A stretch of DNA of 51,015 bases from an uncultured Clostridia bacterium (GTDB lineage Bacteria > Bacillota > Clostridia > Oscillospirales > Acutalibacteraceae). This document shows positions 8,919 through 17,908 of this stretch, piece after piece. The DNA lies in contig CAMVTS010000009.1 of assembly GCA_947170465.1 (NCBI GenBank), positions 1 to 51,015 of the forward strand, in the 5' to 3' direction. The first letter of the stretch is position 1; each line of letters opens with the position of its first letter. The notes under the pieces were generated by a model, which made no database searches, had not been told where the DNA came from, and worked only from the letters and a program-made list of their open reading frames with translations. A program made the position numbers and the translations under genes.

Positions 8919-10793
8919 ATGAGCAAAGTTACCGGCGTAAACACCAGCAAAATTGAGAGAAAGTTTCCTGAATGGGCGAAGGTAGACCGTGTTATCAACG
9001 GTCTGGAAATCTACAACATGAATATTTTCGATAATATCATGACCTTCAATCAGGATAACCTCGACGGCGAAGCCATTCATTACTACGGTACCTCCATTAC
9101 CTACGGCGAGCTGCCCGGACTTCGTGACGCTTACGCGCGCGGCCTTGCGATGGCAGGCGTCAAGGAAGGCGACGTGGTAACGCTTTGCATGCCCGTCAGC
9201 ATTGAGAACACATTGCTTCTTTTTGCCGTCAACTATCTTAACGCAATCAGCAACAACGTCAACTTTCTATACTTAAAGCATGATTTCCTTACTTATACAC
9301 GCGATAAGAACTCGCATATTATCGTAACGCTTGACGCGTTTCTTCCTTATTTTGTCGATCACCTTAACGAAGGAGGGGTTGACAAGGTAATCGTTATGAG
9401 CCTTGACGATTATCTTCCCGAAAAGCGCAAGGGCTTGTTTATGGATACCTCGGAAATGCCCAAGAAGATGCAGGAGGTTTTCAATGTTGAGCAGATTATG
9501 AACTGCCTGATGAACCTCGACAAAATCAAGGGCGTTGACTTTATCAAGCTCGACGAGCTGAAAAAAGCAGGCGCAGCAAGCGATATTCCGCTGCCCGAGG
9601 GTCCCACAAACCTTGACCGCGACATCAGCTACTACTACACCTCGGGCACTACCGGAAAGCCCAAGTGCGTTGTTTATACCGAGGCTTCGCTGAACGCTTA
9701 TGTAGAGATGCACGCGGGTCTTGACACGCAGAATCTCGTTGGCGAGAGAAACTTCCAGTGCATCCCCCTGACGCACATGACAGGCGAGCGCGTCTGCACC
9801 ATTATGCCTCTTGTCAGAGGCGGCGTGCTGGTACCCCAGCCGATTTATAACAACAAGACCTTTGCCCGCGATTTGGCGGCTTCCAAGTGCAACTGCGTAG
9901 TCGCGACTGCGAGCTTTTATATGCAGGCAGTGAAGCAGGGCGTTTTAGGACCTCACGCGCTTGAGCACCTCACACGTCCGGCATCGGGCGGCGAGCCGAT
10001 TACAAAGAGCTCGGTTAAAAAGGTTGACAAGTGGCTCAAGGCAAACGGCTGTAAAATCCGCTACTCACTCGGCGGCGGCGCTTCCGAGGAAGGCGGCGCA
10101 ACGCTTGTTACATACTTTATGAACGAGGAGACAAAGACCAACGAGACCGGTCTGCCCCTCGAGCCCCACGTCAAGGTGAAGCTGGTTGACGACGACGGCA
10201 ACCTGATTACCGAGGACGAGGTTCTCGGCAACCTTCACGCGACCAGCCCCGCCGCAGCCGACCGTTACCTTGATAATCCCGAGGCTACCGCAGAGCGTTG
10301 GTATGTAGACGAGGAAGGCACAAAATGGGGCGTTACGGGCGATATTGCCGTGCGCCACGCGGACGGCTCCTACAATATTCTGGGCAGAGCGTCAGACTCC
10401 TACATTAACGAAGAGGGCGAGAGGGTTTACCTGTTCCAGATTGAGTACTCGCTTGACGAAGCGGATCCTATCCTCGAATGGGAAATCAGCGCGTTCAAGA
10501 ACGAATGCGGCGGATACGACGTTGTCGGTCAGATTATTCTTGACCCCAACTGCAAGACCCCCAAGAACGAGCTTGTCGATTACTTCTGCAAGAAGTACCA
10601 CCTCGACGCAATCAAGTTCTATGAGGAGTTTGAGCTCGGTGAAATCACCAACAAGCGCGACTTTGTGCTTTTGGCACACGATTACAAGGGCTATGTATCT
10701 CCCTGTGACGAAAACCACCACTACCTCGTCAATTACTCCGAGGATGGCACTACCACCAGACAGAAAGTCGGCATTATTCATTATCAGTACTGA
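8919..10793 (+). CDS. Adenylate-forming acyl-CoA synthetase/ligase family protein
   Basis: 624 residues with the ANL-superfamily signature. The phosphate-binding A3 motif TSGTTGKPK (about residues 244-252) and the adenosine/hinge region TGDIAVRHADG followed by NILGRASD (about 478-500) are clear. These enzymes activate a carboxylate with ATP, normally passing it to CoA or a carrier; the acid substrate cannot be read from the sequence. No signal peptide is present, so it is cytoplasmic, which contrasts with the secreted dockerin genes on both sides. The start at 8919 follows CAAAGGAG. The GDSL hydrolase gene begins 40 bp downstream, so the two are probably co-transcribed. Confidence 0.85.
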   Translation: MSKVTGVNTSKIERKFPEWAKVDRVINGLEIYNMNIFDNIMTFNQDNLDGEAIHYYGTSITYGELPGLRDAYARGLAMAGVKEGDVVTLCMPVSIENTLLLFAVNYLNAISNNVNFLYLKHDFLTYTRDKNSHIIVTLDAFLPYFVDHLNEGGVDKVIVMSLDDYLPEKRKGLFMDTSEMPKKMQEVFNVEQIMNCLMNLDKIKGVDFIKLDELKKAGAASDIPLPEGPTNLDRDISYYYTSGTTGKPKCVVYTEASLNAYVEMHAGLDTQNLVGERNFQCIPLTHMTGERVCTIMPLVRGGVLVPQPIYNNKTFARDLAASKCNCVVATASFYMQAVKQGVLGPHALEHLTRPASGGEPITKSSVKKVDKWLKANGCKIRYSLGGGASEEGGATLVTYFMNEETKTNETGLPLEPHVKVKLVDDDGNLITEDEVLGNLHATSPAAADRYLDNPEATAERWYVDEEGTKWGVTGDIAVRHADGSYNILGRASDSYINEEGERVYLFQIEYSLDEADPILEWEISAFKNECGGYDVVGQIILDPNCKTPKNELVDYFCKKYHLDAIKFYEEFELGEITNKRDFVLLAHDYKGYVSPCDENHHYLVNYSEDGTTTRQKVGIIHYQY

Positions 10794-10833
10794 TAATGCG
10801 CAATATTTAATAAATCCCCTAGGAGGTAAAAAC

Positions 10834-12372
10834 ATGTTCAAGAGAATTGTTTCCGGTCTTTTGGCGCTCACGATGGTTGGCGGTATCGCTACCGTTGCTG
10901 TTGCGGCTGAGGAAGCGCCGGAGAAAACCTACAACTATGTCGCGTTTGGCGACAGCATTGCTGCAGGTTACGGACTGACCGCGCCCGGCACCGCGGTTGA
11001 TCCCGCTCTCATTCTGAGCGAGCAGCTGATTGCCAACCCGGTTCAGGACGCCTACGCGCATGTATTTGGCGAGCGCCTGGCTGAAATTGGCGCTGAAAAC
11101 GGCTACACCACGACCGCTACCAACCTTTCCAGCACCGCTTACCGCGCTGAGGACGTTGCAAAGACCATCACCACGCAGGGCTATAAGGGCGTTGTTGCCG
11201 CTCATATTCTGGAAACCTTCGTCGGAGAGGGCACCAGTGAGGCGTTGATTCCTTACCATGATATTTACAACAAGTATCTGCCCGATGCTGACATGGTCAG
11301 CATTCAGCTCGGCGGCAATGATATTATCATGGGCGTTATTTATCCGATGATTCAGGCGGATAACCCGGTTCTGAATGATACCGCTACCGCAATCGCGCTC
11401 CTGCTTTTCGGCAGATCGCCGGCAGAAGCAATTGGCGCAGGCGCAAAGATGCTGGTTCGCGACAAGGATAAGATTACGCTGGATCACGTTTCCGAGGCGG
11501 CTCTGTACTTTGCCGACGTCAAGGACAACGCTGAGATGTATGTTCAGAACTCCGCTGACAACGTAGAGAAGGTTGTTCAGGAGGTTAAGAACGTCAATCC
11601 TACCGCCGATATCGCGTTGATTGGCATGTACAATCCTTACGGCAACTCCCTTGAATACGAGGGACAGGTTCGTGACCTTTGCACTGTTTTGCAGAACATG
11701 TTCGTAAAGGCAATTGACGAGGCTGTTGATATGAATGTTGAGATTGGCGACGTTGAGTTCAATCCTGCCGCCAACACCGAGCAGAAGGCGGAGCAGTTCC
11801 AGAAAACCGCTTTCGAGCTCAACAAGATTGTTGTCTCCAGAGATTACTTCACCGAGATGCGCAAGGCAAGACTCAAGGCGCTGCTGAACATTGCGGCTAC
11901 TGAGCTGGCTTATCCTGTTCAGTATCTCACCGCCGGCAAGAGCGTCGATCCCCAGATGCGCTCCCTCAATGAGAAGCTTCAGGCAATCGCAGAGAGAAAC
12001 GGCGCTACTTATGTCGATGTTTATGACATCAGCAACGAGTGCAACACTGACCCGCATCCCACGGCTGCCGGTCACAAGGAAATTGCCGACCGTCTTGAGG
12101 CGGCAATGTCTGACATTATCCTCGCGAAGATGAAGGGTTCCGAGGAACCCGAGATTATCTGCGGCGATGTCAATGGCGACGGCAAGGTTGACGTTTCCGA
12201 CGCAACCGCGCTGCAGGCATACCTCGCTGACATGGAGGTAGAGGACTTTGTTGAGGAAGCCGCTGACGTCAACGGCGACGGTTCCATCAATGTTTCCGAT
12301 GTTACCGAGCTCCAGAACTATCTCGCTGAGCTTCTCGAAGAGACCAATATCGGCAAGCCCATCGCAAAATAA
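10834..12372 (+). CDS. Secreted GDSL/SGNH hydrolase with C-terminal dockerin
   Basis: A 512-residue exported protein. The signal peptide ends near VAVAA. SGNH blocks are evident: FGDSIAAGYG with nucleophile Ser41, LGGNDI (Gly and Asn of the oxyanion hole), and DPHPTAAGH near residues 406-414 carrying the catalytic Asp and His. The C-terminal type I dockerin has loops GDVNGDGK and DVNGDGS. The family hydrolyses acyl or acetyl esters, often from plant polysaccharides, so a cell-surface esterase is likely. The start follows CTAGGAGG. An in-frame open extension far upstream overlaps the ligase gene and is not used. Confidence 0.88.
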   Translation: MFKRIVSGLLALTMVGGIATVAVAAEEAPEKTYNYVAFGDSIAAGYGLTAPGTAVDPALILSEQLIANPVQDAYAHVFGERLAEIGAENGYTTTATNLSSTAYRAEDVAKTITTQGYKGVVAAHILETFVGEGTSEALIPYHDIYNKYLPDADMVSIQLGGNDIIMGVIYPMIQADNPVLNDTATAIALLLFGRSPAEAIGAGAKMLVRDKDKITLDHVSEAALYFADVKDNAEMYVQNSADNVEKVVQEVKNVNPTADIALIGMYNPYGNSLEYEGQVRDLCTVLQNMFVKAIDEAVDMNVEIGDVEFNPAANTEQKAEQFQKTAFELNKIVVSRDYFTEMRKARLKALLNIAATELAYPVQYLTAGKSVDPQMRSLNEKLQAIAERNGATYVDVYDISNECNTDPHPTAAGHKEIADRLEAAMSDIILAKMKGSEEPEIICGDVNGDGKVDVSDATALQAYLADMEVEDFVEEAADVNGDGSINVSDVTELQNYLAELLEETNIGKPIAK

Positions 12373-12400
12373 GCAACGTTTCTGCTGAAACGATTTATCC

Positions 12401-12436
12401 GGTAAGCCACAAGCATGTCTTGTGGCTTACCTTTAT
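12401..12436 (+). terminator. Rho-independent terminator
   Basis: A perfect 13-bp stem (GGTAAGCCACAAG with CTTGTGGCTTACC), 5-nt loop, then a T-rich tail after the GDSL-dockerin gene. Confidence 0.8.
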
Positions 12437-12468
12437 CAATTTTCCAGAATAACAAAGGAGAAACAATT

Positions 12469-13617
12469 ATGGGCGAAGAAAAGAAAAATCCAACGCTGCG
12501 CTGGAAAATAATTTCCGGCGTGCTGACTGTGGCACTGGTAACGGTGTCCTGCCTGTACTTTGTTGGTTTGGCTAACAAGAATAACAACACCGCCGCGAAC
12601 ACTTCCTCTGCGACGGAGAGCGTTGCCGCAACCACTGCCGCAGCGGAGCAGACCGCGGACGCGTTGTCCCTGTGGACGGAGAGCGCGCCCTTAAAGACCG
12701 AGCTGACGAACTACATGAAAGCCATCACCGACAAAGCTTCTCCGGACTTTATTCCGGTGGAGAGAAGAATTGCCGTTTTTGATATGGACGGCACCCTCTG
12801 CTGTGAAACTGACCCCGGATATTTCGACCACAAGCTGCTCTATCACCGCGTAATGGAGGATCCGGATTACAAGGATAAGGCGAGTGCTGAGGAGAAGGAG
12901 ACCGCCGCTATCATCAAGACCTACTTTGACACCGGCGAATATCCCAGCGGACTCGACGTCAAGCACGGTACGGCAGTTGCCACCGCCTTCAAGGGCATGA
13001 CGACCGCGGAGTTCTACGATTATGTCAAGAAATACCGCGACCAGCCGACCATCAGCTACACCAACATGACCAACGGTCAGGCTTTCTACAAGCCCATGCT
13101 GCAGGTTGTTGACTATCTGCAGGCAAACGACTTTACTGTCTATGTTGTCAGCGGCACCGACCGCCTGATTACCAGAGGTCTGTGCGACGGCGTGCTGAAT
13201 ATTCCGTTCAGTCAGATGATTGGCTCCGACGAGAGCCTTGTCGCTTCCAACCAGGGCGAAGAAGATGGTCTGAAGTACACCTTTACCCATGATGATAAGC
13301 TCATCACCGGCGGCGAATTTCTCATTAAGAATCTGAAAATGAACAAGGTCAGCGTCATTGAGCGCGAAATCGGTCTGCAGCCGGTACTTTGCTTCGGTAA
13401 CAGCTCCGGCGACGGCGCGATGGCAAACTACACCATCACCAATAACCAGTATAAGAGCGGCGCGTATCTGCTGTGCTGCGACGACCTCGAGCGCGAGAAC
13501 GGCAACATGAAGAAAGCCGACAAAATGCGCGAGGATTGTGAGAAAAACGGTTGGACAGCGGTTTCCATGAAGAACGATTGGACGACCATCTACGGTGACG
13601 GCGTTACCAAAAAATAA
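12469..13617 (+). CDS. Membrane-anchored or exported HAD-superfamily phosphatase
   Basis: 382 residues. An N-terminal hydrophobic segment (about 16-36) is followed by a Thr/Ala-rich linker, so the catalytic domain lies outside the membrane. HAD motifs are clear: FDMDGT with nucleophile Asp105 and Asp107, VVSGTD (motif II) and GNSSGDGAM (motif IV), the pattern of SerB-like phosphatases. The substrate is unknown; an extracytoplasmic phosphomonoester is probable. The start follows AAAGGAG. It lies 96 bp after the GDSL gene, beyond a terminator. Confidence 0.82.
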   Translation: MGEEKKNPTLRWKIISGVLTVALVTVSCLYFVGLANKNNNTAANTSSATESVAATTAAAEQTADALSLWTESAPLKTELTNYMKAITDKASPDFIPVERRIAVFDMDGTLCCETDPGYFDHKLLYHRVMEDPDYKDKASAEEKETAAIIKTYFDTGEYPSGLDVKHGTAVATAFKGMTTAEFYDYVKKYRDQPTISYTNMTNGQAFYKPMLQVVDYLQANDFTVYVVSGTDRLITRGLCDGVLNIPFSQMIGSDESLVASNQGEEDGLKYTFTHDDKLITGGEFLIKNLKMNKVSVIEREIGLQPVLCFGNSSGDGAMANYTITNNQYKSGAYLLCCDDLERENGNMKKADKMREDCEKNGWTAVSMKNDWTTIYGDGVTKK

Positions 13618-13686
13618 TTCAGTCGACAAATTTTCGTTCTTTGAAAAGGAAATGCCCCAGCAAACGCCGGACAGAAAGGAATGAAT

Positions 13687-14154
13687 ATGATAAAAAAAGC
13701 AGCCATCCTGATTGCCGCTTTAGCACTTTGCGCAGCAGCGCTGACTGCCTGCGGTTCAGAAAAGCCGTCCGAAACGTCCACGACGGCAGCATCATCCACC
13801 TCCACACAGCCGACAACACAAAAGGCGACGACGGCGCCGGCGACAAAGAGCGCTTCATCTTCCTCCGGTTCGGAAAGCTCCTCCGGTCAGACCTCGCAGG
13901 CTTCTTCCAACCGACAGTCTGCCAATGGCAGCCGGACGAATCAAGCTTCAGAAAGCGGAGAATCCGCTCTGCCGGACGCGTCTTCTTACGCGGAATCCGG
14001 TCATTCCGAGAGCTCACAGGCAGCGCAGAGCAGCGATTCCGGCAGCTCCAAAAGCAGCCAGTCCTCACAATCAAGCGCATCCTCCCGGACAAAGGAGGAA
14101 TCCGTGCCGCCATTTACAATGGACGAATATGAGCTTCCGTTTGTACCCAATTAA
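13687..14154 (+). CDS. Ser/Thr-rich lipoprotein
   Basis: 155 residues with a lipobox LTAC and lipidated Cys22. The rest is low-complexity Ser, Thr, Gln and Ala, typical of a flexible wall-spanning stalk, ending in a short conserved-looking tail PPFTMDEYELPF. No fold is recognised. The ATG at 13687 is preferred over 13681 because GAAAGGA lies 7 nt upstream of it. It follows the HAD phosphatase by about 70 bp and may share its transcript. Confidence 0.65.
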   Translation: MIKKAAILIAALALCAAALTACGSEKPSETSTTAASSTSTQPTTQKATTAPATKSASSSSGSESSSGQTSQASSNRQSANGSRTNQASESGESALPDASSYAESGHSESSQAAQSSDSGSSKSSQSSQSSASSRTKEESVPPFTMDEYELPFVPN

Positions 14155-14212
14155 GACACCGCTTAATCACACTGTTTTCACATCTGTTGTGTAATCAATA
14201 CGAGAGAAATTG

Positions 14213-14245
14213 ACGGTATTATCCTATTTTGAGGATAATGCCGTT
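14213..14245 (+). terminator. Rho-independent terminator
   Basis: Arms ACGGTATTATCC and GGATAATGCCGT with an 8-nt loop and T-rich tail; it separates the lipoprotein gene from the ABC exporter promoter. Confidence 0.8.
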
Positions 14246-14259
14246 TTATTTTTAATTGC

Positions 14260-14288
14260 TTGACAGGGAAATCCAAGTTCGTTATAAT
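14260..14288 (+). promoter_or_regulatory. Consensus sigma-A promoter for the ABC exporter operon
   Basis: Perfect TTGACA (14260-14265) and TATAAT (14283-14288) separated by 17 bp. Confidence 0.85.
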
Positions 14289-14340
14289 ATTAACAATCGG
14301 TCAAAAACCGTGACAAACTACCCGAAAAGGAGTGACTGCA

Positions 14341-15231
14341 ATGGCATATATCCTGACAACGGACAACCTTACCAAGACCTATGGCGATAAGGTTGCAGCG
14401 GGCAACATCAATATCCATATCCGCGAAGGAGAGATTTACGGTCTGATTGGCAGAAACGGCGCCGGAAAGACCACCATCATGCGGATGATCAGCGGCTTGT
14501 CCACCCCGACAAGCGGCACCTACACCTATCACGACGGCAAGCGCTACGGCGTCGGCGTGCTGATTGAAAGCCCCGGCATTTACGCAAACCGCTCTGCGTT
14601 TGACAATCTTAAAATCAAGTGTATCGCCATGAACTGCTTCAAAAAGGAGTATGTCAACGAGCTGCTTGAAATCGTCGGGCTTTCCGATACCGGCAAAAAA
14701 AACGCCGGTTCCTTCTCGCTGGGTATGCGTCAGCGCCTTGGCATCGCCTTAGCGCTTGTCGGCAATCCAAAAATGATTGTTCTCGATGAGCCGATTAACG
14801 GTCTTGACCCCCAGGGCATTGCGGAGGTCAGAGAAACCCTTGAACGTCTCCGGGACGAGAAGGGCATCACCATTATGATTTCAAGCCATATTCTCGACGA
14901 GCTCGGCAAGCTCGCGGATTCCTACGGCATTATCAACAACGGCGAGCTGATTGACGAGTTCACCAACGACGAGCTGGTGCAGCGCTGCGGCAAATATGTC
15001 ACCATCAATACAGACGACAATAAGAGAGCCGCGGACGTCATTGCCTCTATGGGTATCCAGAACGTCAGACTTGCCGGCAATGTAATCCGGATAGAGGATT
15101 GTCTTGACCGCACAGCCGAGATTAATAAAACGCTGGTCAGCAGCGGTCTCGCCGTCAGCGAAATTCATATCAACAATATTTCGCTGGAGGATTACTACCT
15201 CAGTCTGACAGGAGGTAAGAGAAATGCTTAA
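14341..15231 (+). CDS. ABC transporter ATP-binding protein (BcrA/CcmA-like exporter type)
   Basis: 296 residues. Walker A GRNGAGKTT (about 38-46), signature-region LGMRQRLG (about 131) and Walker B IVLDEPINGLD (about 151) are intact. The C-terminal extension of about 80 residues is usual in drug or bacteriocin exporter ATPases. It energises the permease encoded next, whose start overlaps by 8 bp, showing translational coupling. The start at 14341 follows AAAAGGAG; an in-frame ATG 9 nt earlier is too close to that site. The exported substrate is unknown; antimicrobial-peptide self-protection is a guess from family resemblance. Confidence 0.85.
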   Translation: MAYILTTDNLTKTYGDKVAAGNINIHIREGEIYGLIGRNGAGKTTIMRMISGLSTPTSGTYTYHDGKRYGVGVLIESPGIYANRSAFDNLKIKCIAMNCFKKEYVNELLEIVGLSDTGKKNAGSFSLGMRQRLGIALALVGNPKMIVLDEPINGLDPQGIAEVRETLERLRDEKGITIMISSHILDELGKLADSYGIINNGELIDEFTNDELVQRCGKYVTINTDDNKRAADVIASMGIQNVRLAGNVIRIEDCLDRTAEINKTLVSSGLAVSEIHINNISLEDYYLSLTGGKRNA

Positions 15232-15985
15232 CTTAATCAAAATGGAGTGGTACAAGCTGCGTACCTCAAAGCTCTTTATTATCCTGCTGGGAATTTGCTT
15301 CGCGTTCAACATCCTGATAGCGGCTGTGTTGCCGCTGGTCACCAAGCTGCTGACGGGCGTGATTGCACCGGTCAATCTCTCCGACGCGCTCAAATCACCG
15401 TTTTCGCTGTCACTGCTGCTGATTGTGGTGTTCATTTCCGCCACATCATTTTCTTATTTGGATTTTTCCGGCGGCTACATCAAGAATATCGCCGGTCAGG
15501 TGGCAGACCGCGGACAGATTGTGCTTTCCAAGCTCATCATTATCGGCGTACACAACCTGATTTTCTTTGCGGTCGGCGCACTTTCCAATGTGCTGAGTGC
15601 AGCGATGATCGGCGCGCTTGTCAATGACGGCAGCGCGCTTGCCGGAATTCTGACGCTGCTGCTCAACTGGCTGCTTTCCATGGCAATATGTTCCATTCTG
15701 CTGTTCTTTACGGTAGGACTGAGAAACAAGACGCTCGGCATTATCGGTTCGGTCGTGTTCGGCGCCAACGTGTTCTCGCTGGCATACATGGGTATCAGCA
15801 TGGCGCTCCATAACTTCCTGCACGTTGAAGTGAATGTCGGCGATTACATGCCCGACGCGCTGATGAACTCCGTTGATGTGCTCAGCAACACAATGGTTGT
15901 CAACGCGGGCGTGGTTTCCGTTGTATTCATCGCGGCGTTCACCATTCTGACCTATATCGTTTTCAAAAAACGCGATGTAAAATAA
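15224..15985 (+). CDS. ABC-2 type permease
   Basis: 253 residues with about six membrane helices, the first after a short basic N-terminus (LIKMEWYKLRTSK) typical of ABC-2 permease subunits. It partners the ATPase immediately upstream (8-bp overlap, SD AGGAGGT inside the ATPase gene). A two-gene exporter followed at once by a terminator suggests a complete transport unit. Confidence 0.8.
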   Translation: MLNLIKMEWYKLRTSKLFIILLGICFAFNILIAAVLPLVTKLLTGVIAPVNLSDALKSPFSLSLLLIVVFISATSFSYLDFSGGYIKNIAGQVADRGQIVLSKLIIIGVHNLIFFAVGALSNVLSAAMIGALVNDGSALAGILTLLLNWLLSMAICSILLFFTVGLRNKTLGIIGSVVFGANVFSLAYMGISMALHNFLHVEVNVGDYMPDALMNSVDVLSNTMVVNAGVVSVVFIAAFTILTYIVFKKRDVK

Positions 15986-15993
15986 AGAAAGGC

Positions 15994-16017
15994 GCATGGT
16001 TTCATGCGCTTTTTTTG
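15994..16017 (+). terminator. Rho-independent terminator
   Basis: Arms GCGCATG and CATGCGC, 4-nt loop, then seven T. Confidence 0.85.
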
Positions 16018-16090
16018 CATATATAACTGTAGCCAAACGGCTAAGGATATGCTATAATGAAAGCATCAACTTCAGGAGGTGAATTGATTC

Positions 16091-16504
16091 ATGAAAATCG
16101 CGATACGCTACTACACAAAATCCAAAAAGGGCAACACCGAAAAGCTCGCCGCTCAGATTTCCAAGGCGGCAGGAGAGAGGGCGGTTCCTGTTTCAACGGA
16201 TTTGAAGGAAAAGGTCGACCGGCTGTTTCTGGTCAACGCCATGTACGCCGCCAACATCGACAAAGAGGTCAAGGATTTCCTGACGCGCAACAAGGATAAA
16301 ATCGGCGAGGTTGTCAATTTCAGCACGTCCTGCTCCGGCAAATCGACATGGAGCCTGGTGAAGAAGGTCTGTGACGAGCTGAACATTCCGCTGAGCGACA
16401 AGGAATTCCATTGCGCCGCGTCATGGATTTTTATTAACAAGGGTTTGCCGTCCGACGACGATTACAAAAACGCCCGTCAGTTTGCTATGAGCATGAAGAA
16501 ATAA
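16091..16504 (+). CDS. Flavodoxin-like protein
   Basis: 137 residues. The N-terminal strand and loop IRYYTKSKKGNTEKLA matches the FMN phosphate-binding loop of flavodoxins ((S/T)xTGNT-like), and the segment VVNFSTSCSGKSTW resembles the second flavin loop. It is slightly shorter than usual flavodoxins. The role is probably redox or FMN-dependent electron transfer. SD CAGGAGGTG; a TATAAT at 16053-16058 may be the -10. Confidence 0.65.
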   Translation: MKIAIRYYTKSKKGNTEKLAAQISKAAGERAVPVSTDLKEKVDRLFLVNAMYAANIDKEVKDFLTRNKDKIGEVVNFSTSCSGKSTWSLVKKVCDELNIPLSDKEFHCAASWIFINKGLPSDDDYKNARQFAMSMKK

Positions 16505-16509
16505 TAACA

Positions 16510-16539
16510 GGGTTCGGTCTTGACCGAACCTTGTTTTTT
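16510..16539 (+). terminator. Rho-independent terminator
   Basis: Arms GGTTCGGTC and GACCGAACC with a 2-nt loop and TTGTTTTTT tail. Confidence 0.85.
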
Positions 16540-16564
16540 GCGGCTGGCTGTCTGTTTCGCGTCT

Positions 16565-16636
16565 GATAATCAATCAGATGATTATCGTCTGCTTTTCGAT
16601 AACATACTGGACAAACCGACGGCTTTGCGTTAAAAT
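16565..16636 (+). promoter_or_regulatory. dinB promoter with upstream palindrome
   Basis: TGGACA (16608-16613) and TAAAAT (16631-16636) are 17 bp apart. About 20 bp upstream lies an inverted repeat with arms GATAATCA (16565-16572) and TGATTATC (16579-16586), a possible operator. It does not match the Firmicute LexA box. Confidence 0.5.
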
Positions 16637-16665
16637 ATTAACAGTCAAAAGAAGGAGGGGAGCGT

Positions 16666-17883
16666 ATGAAACAGATTATTATGCATGTGGATATGGATGC
16701 TTTTTACGCGTCGGTTGAGATGCGCGACAATCCTTCACTGCGCGGAAAGCCGCTGATTATCGGCTCAATGCCCCATGAGCGCGGCGTAGTGGCAACCTGC
16801 AGCTACGAAGCGAGAAAGTTCGGCGTACGTTCCGGTATGAATATCAAGGAAGCCTACCGGCTGTGTCCGAGGGGCATCTATATGCATCCGCATTTTGACA
16901 AATACAAAGCCATTTCCCGCCATCTGCACGAAATCTGGAACACCTACGCTTCCGCGTCACAGGCGATAGCGCTGGACGAAGCCTATCTCGACGTTACAGA
17001 GCAGGCAAAGACGCTGGAAGGCGCGCGTCAGATTGCACATGTCATCAAGCGCCGGACGATGGAGGAGCTGGGACTGACCTGTTCCGTGGGCGTCGCCTAT
17101 TCCAAGACAGCGGCAAAAACCGCCAGCGAGGAAAAGAAGCCCAACGGCTATTTTGAAATCCCGGAAGCGGAGGATTTTGTCAACCTGATAATCGACCGTG
17201 ATGTCCGCGTGCTCTATACAGTCGGCGCCAAATCCGCCGAAAAGCTCCATGCCGCCGGTATACACACCGTCAGGGATATCCGCGAGAATCCGGAGGAGGT
17301 TGTCCGTCTGCTCGGCAAGCAGGGAAGATGGATTGTACAGATTGCGAACGGTATCGACGACAGAAAGGTCGTACCCTACCGTCCGGAGGAAGCAAAGTCC
17401 ATCGGCAGAGAGGTCACCTTCCAGAAGGACGTTTCCAACTACGAATTACTCAACGACATTCTGGTGCTGCTTGCCCTTTGTATTGTCAACCGCGCCAAAC
17501 GGGTAGGCTTGCACGGCAAGGGCATCACGCTCAAGCTGACCTATGCCGATATGAAGTCGATTTCACGCTCACGTCCGGTCTTTTCCACGGATTCCGCCGT
17601 AACGGTTTACCGGGAAGCGGCAGCCCTGCTGGAAAACGTTGACAAGCGCCCGGTGCGCTTAATTGGTATCAGCGTTCACAATCTGTCACAGGAAAGGGAC
17701 GCGCAGCTGAGTTTTGAGAATTTCTTTGAGGAAACGCCGGACGTCCGTGAGAAAGAGATTACCAGCCTGCTGAACGGTCTTTCGCGCCGGTATCGCCTCG
17801 ATTTTGCCGGCAACCTCGATAAAATCTACCGTGTGGAAACCCTGCACCGGACCGTTGAATATATGCGCACACACAGCCCCTGA
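16666..17883 (+). CDS. dinB: DNA polymerase IV (Y-family, error-prone)
   Basis: 405 residues, normal for DinB. The catalytic carboxylates appear in HVDMDAFYASVE and in ALDEAYLDVT (Asp104/Glu105). The steric-gate region, thumb (VGAKSAEKLHAAGI helix-hairpin-helix) and little-finger domains are complete. A clamp-binding-like QLSFENF lies near the C-terminus. It performs translesion synthesis. SD AAGGAGGGG. It is a single-gene unit, convergent with the gene on the other strand. Confidence 0.93.
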   Translation: MKQIIMHVDMDAFYASVEMRDNPSLRGKPLIIGSMPHERGVVATCSYEARKFGVRSGMNIKEAYRLCPRGIYMHPHFDKYKAISRHLHEIWNTYASASQAIALDEAYLDVTEQAKTLEGARQIAHVIKRRTMEELGLTCSVGVAYSKTAAKTASEEKKPNGYFEIPEAEDFVNLIIDRDVRVLYTVGAKSAEKLHAAGIHTVRDIRENPEEVVRLLGKQGRWIVQIANGIDDRKVVPYRPEEAKSIGREVTFQKDVSNYELLNDILVLLALCIVNRAKRVGLHGKGITLKLTYADMKSISRSRPVFSTDSAVTVYREAAALLENVDKRPVRLIGISVHNLSQERDAQLSFENFFEETPDVREKEITSLLNGLSRRYRLDFAGNLDKIYRVETLHRTVEYMRTHSP

Positions 17884-17908
17884 TACGCAGTACCGGGGGC
17901 TGTGTTGA

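Noticed and set aside
10345-10833. N-terminal extension of the GDSL protein
   Set aside because: The frame is open but overlaps the ligase gene in another frame; the signal peptide and ribosome site at 10,834 decide the start.
16565-16586. LexA (SOS) box before dinB
   Set aside because: The palindrome does not fit the Firmicute LexA consensus, so SOS control is not claimed.
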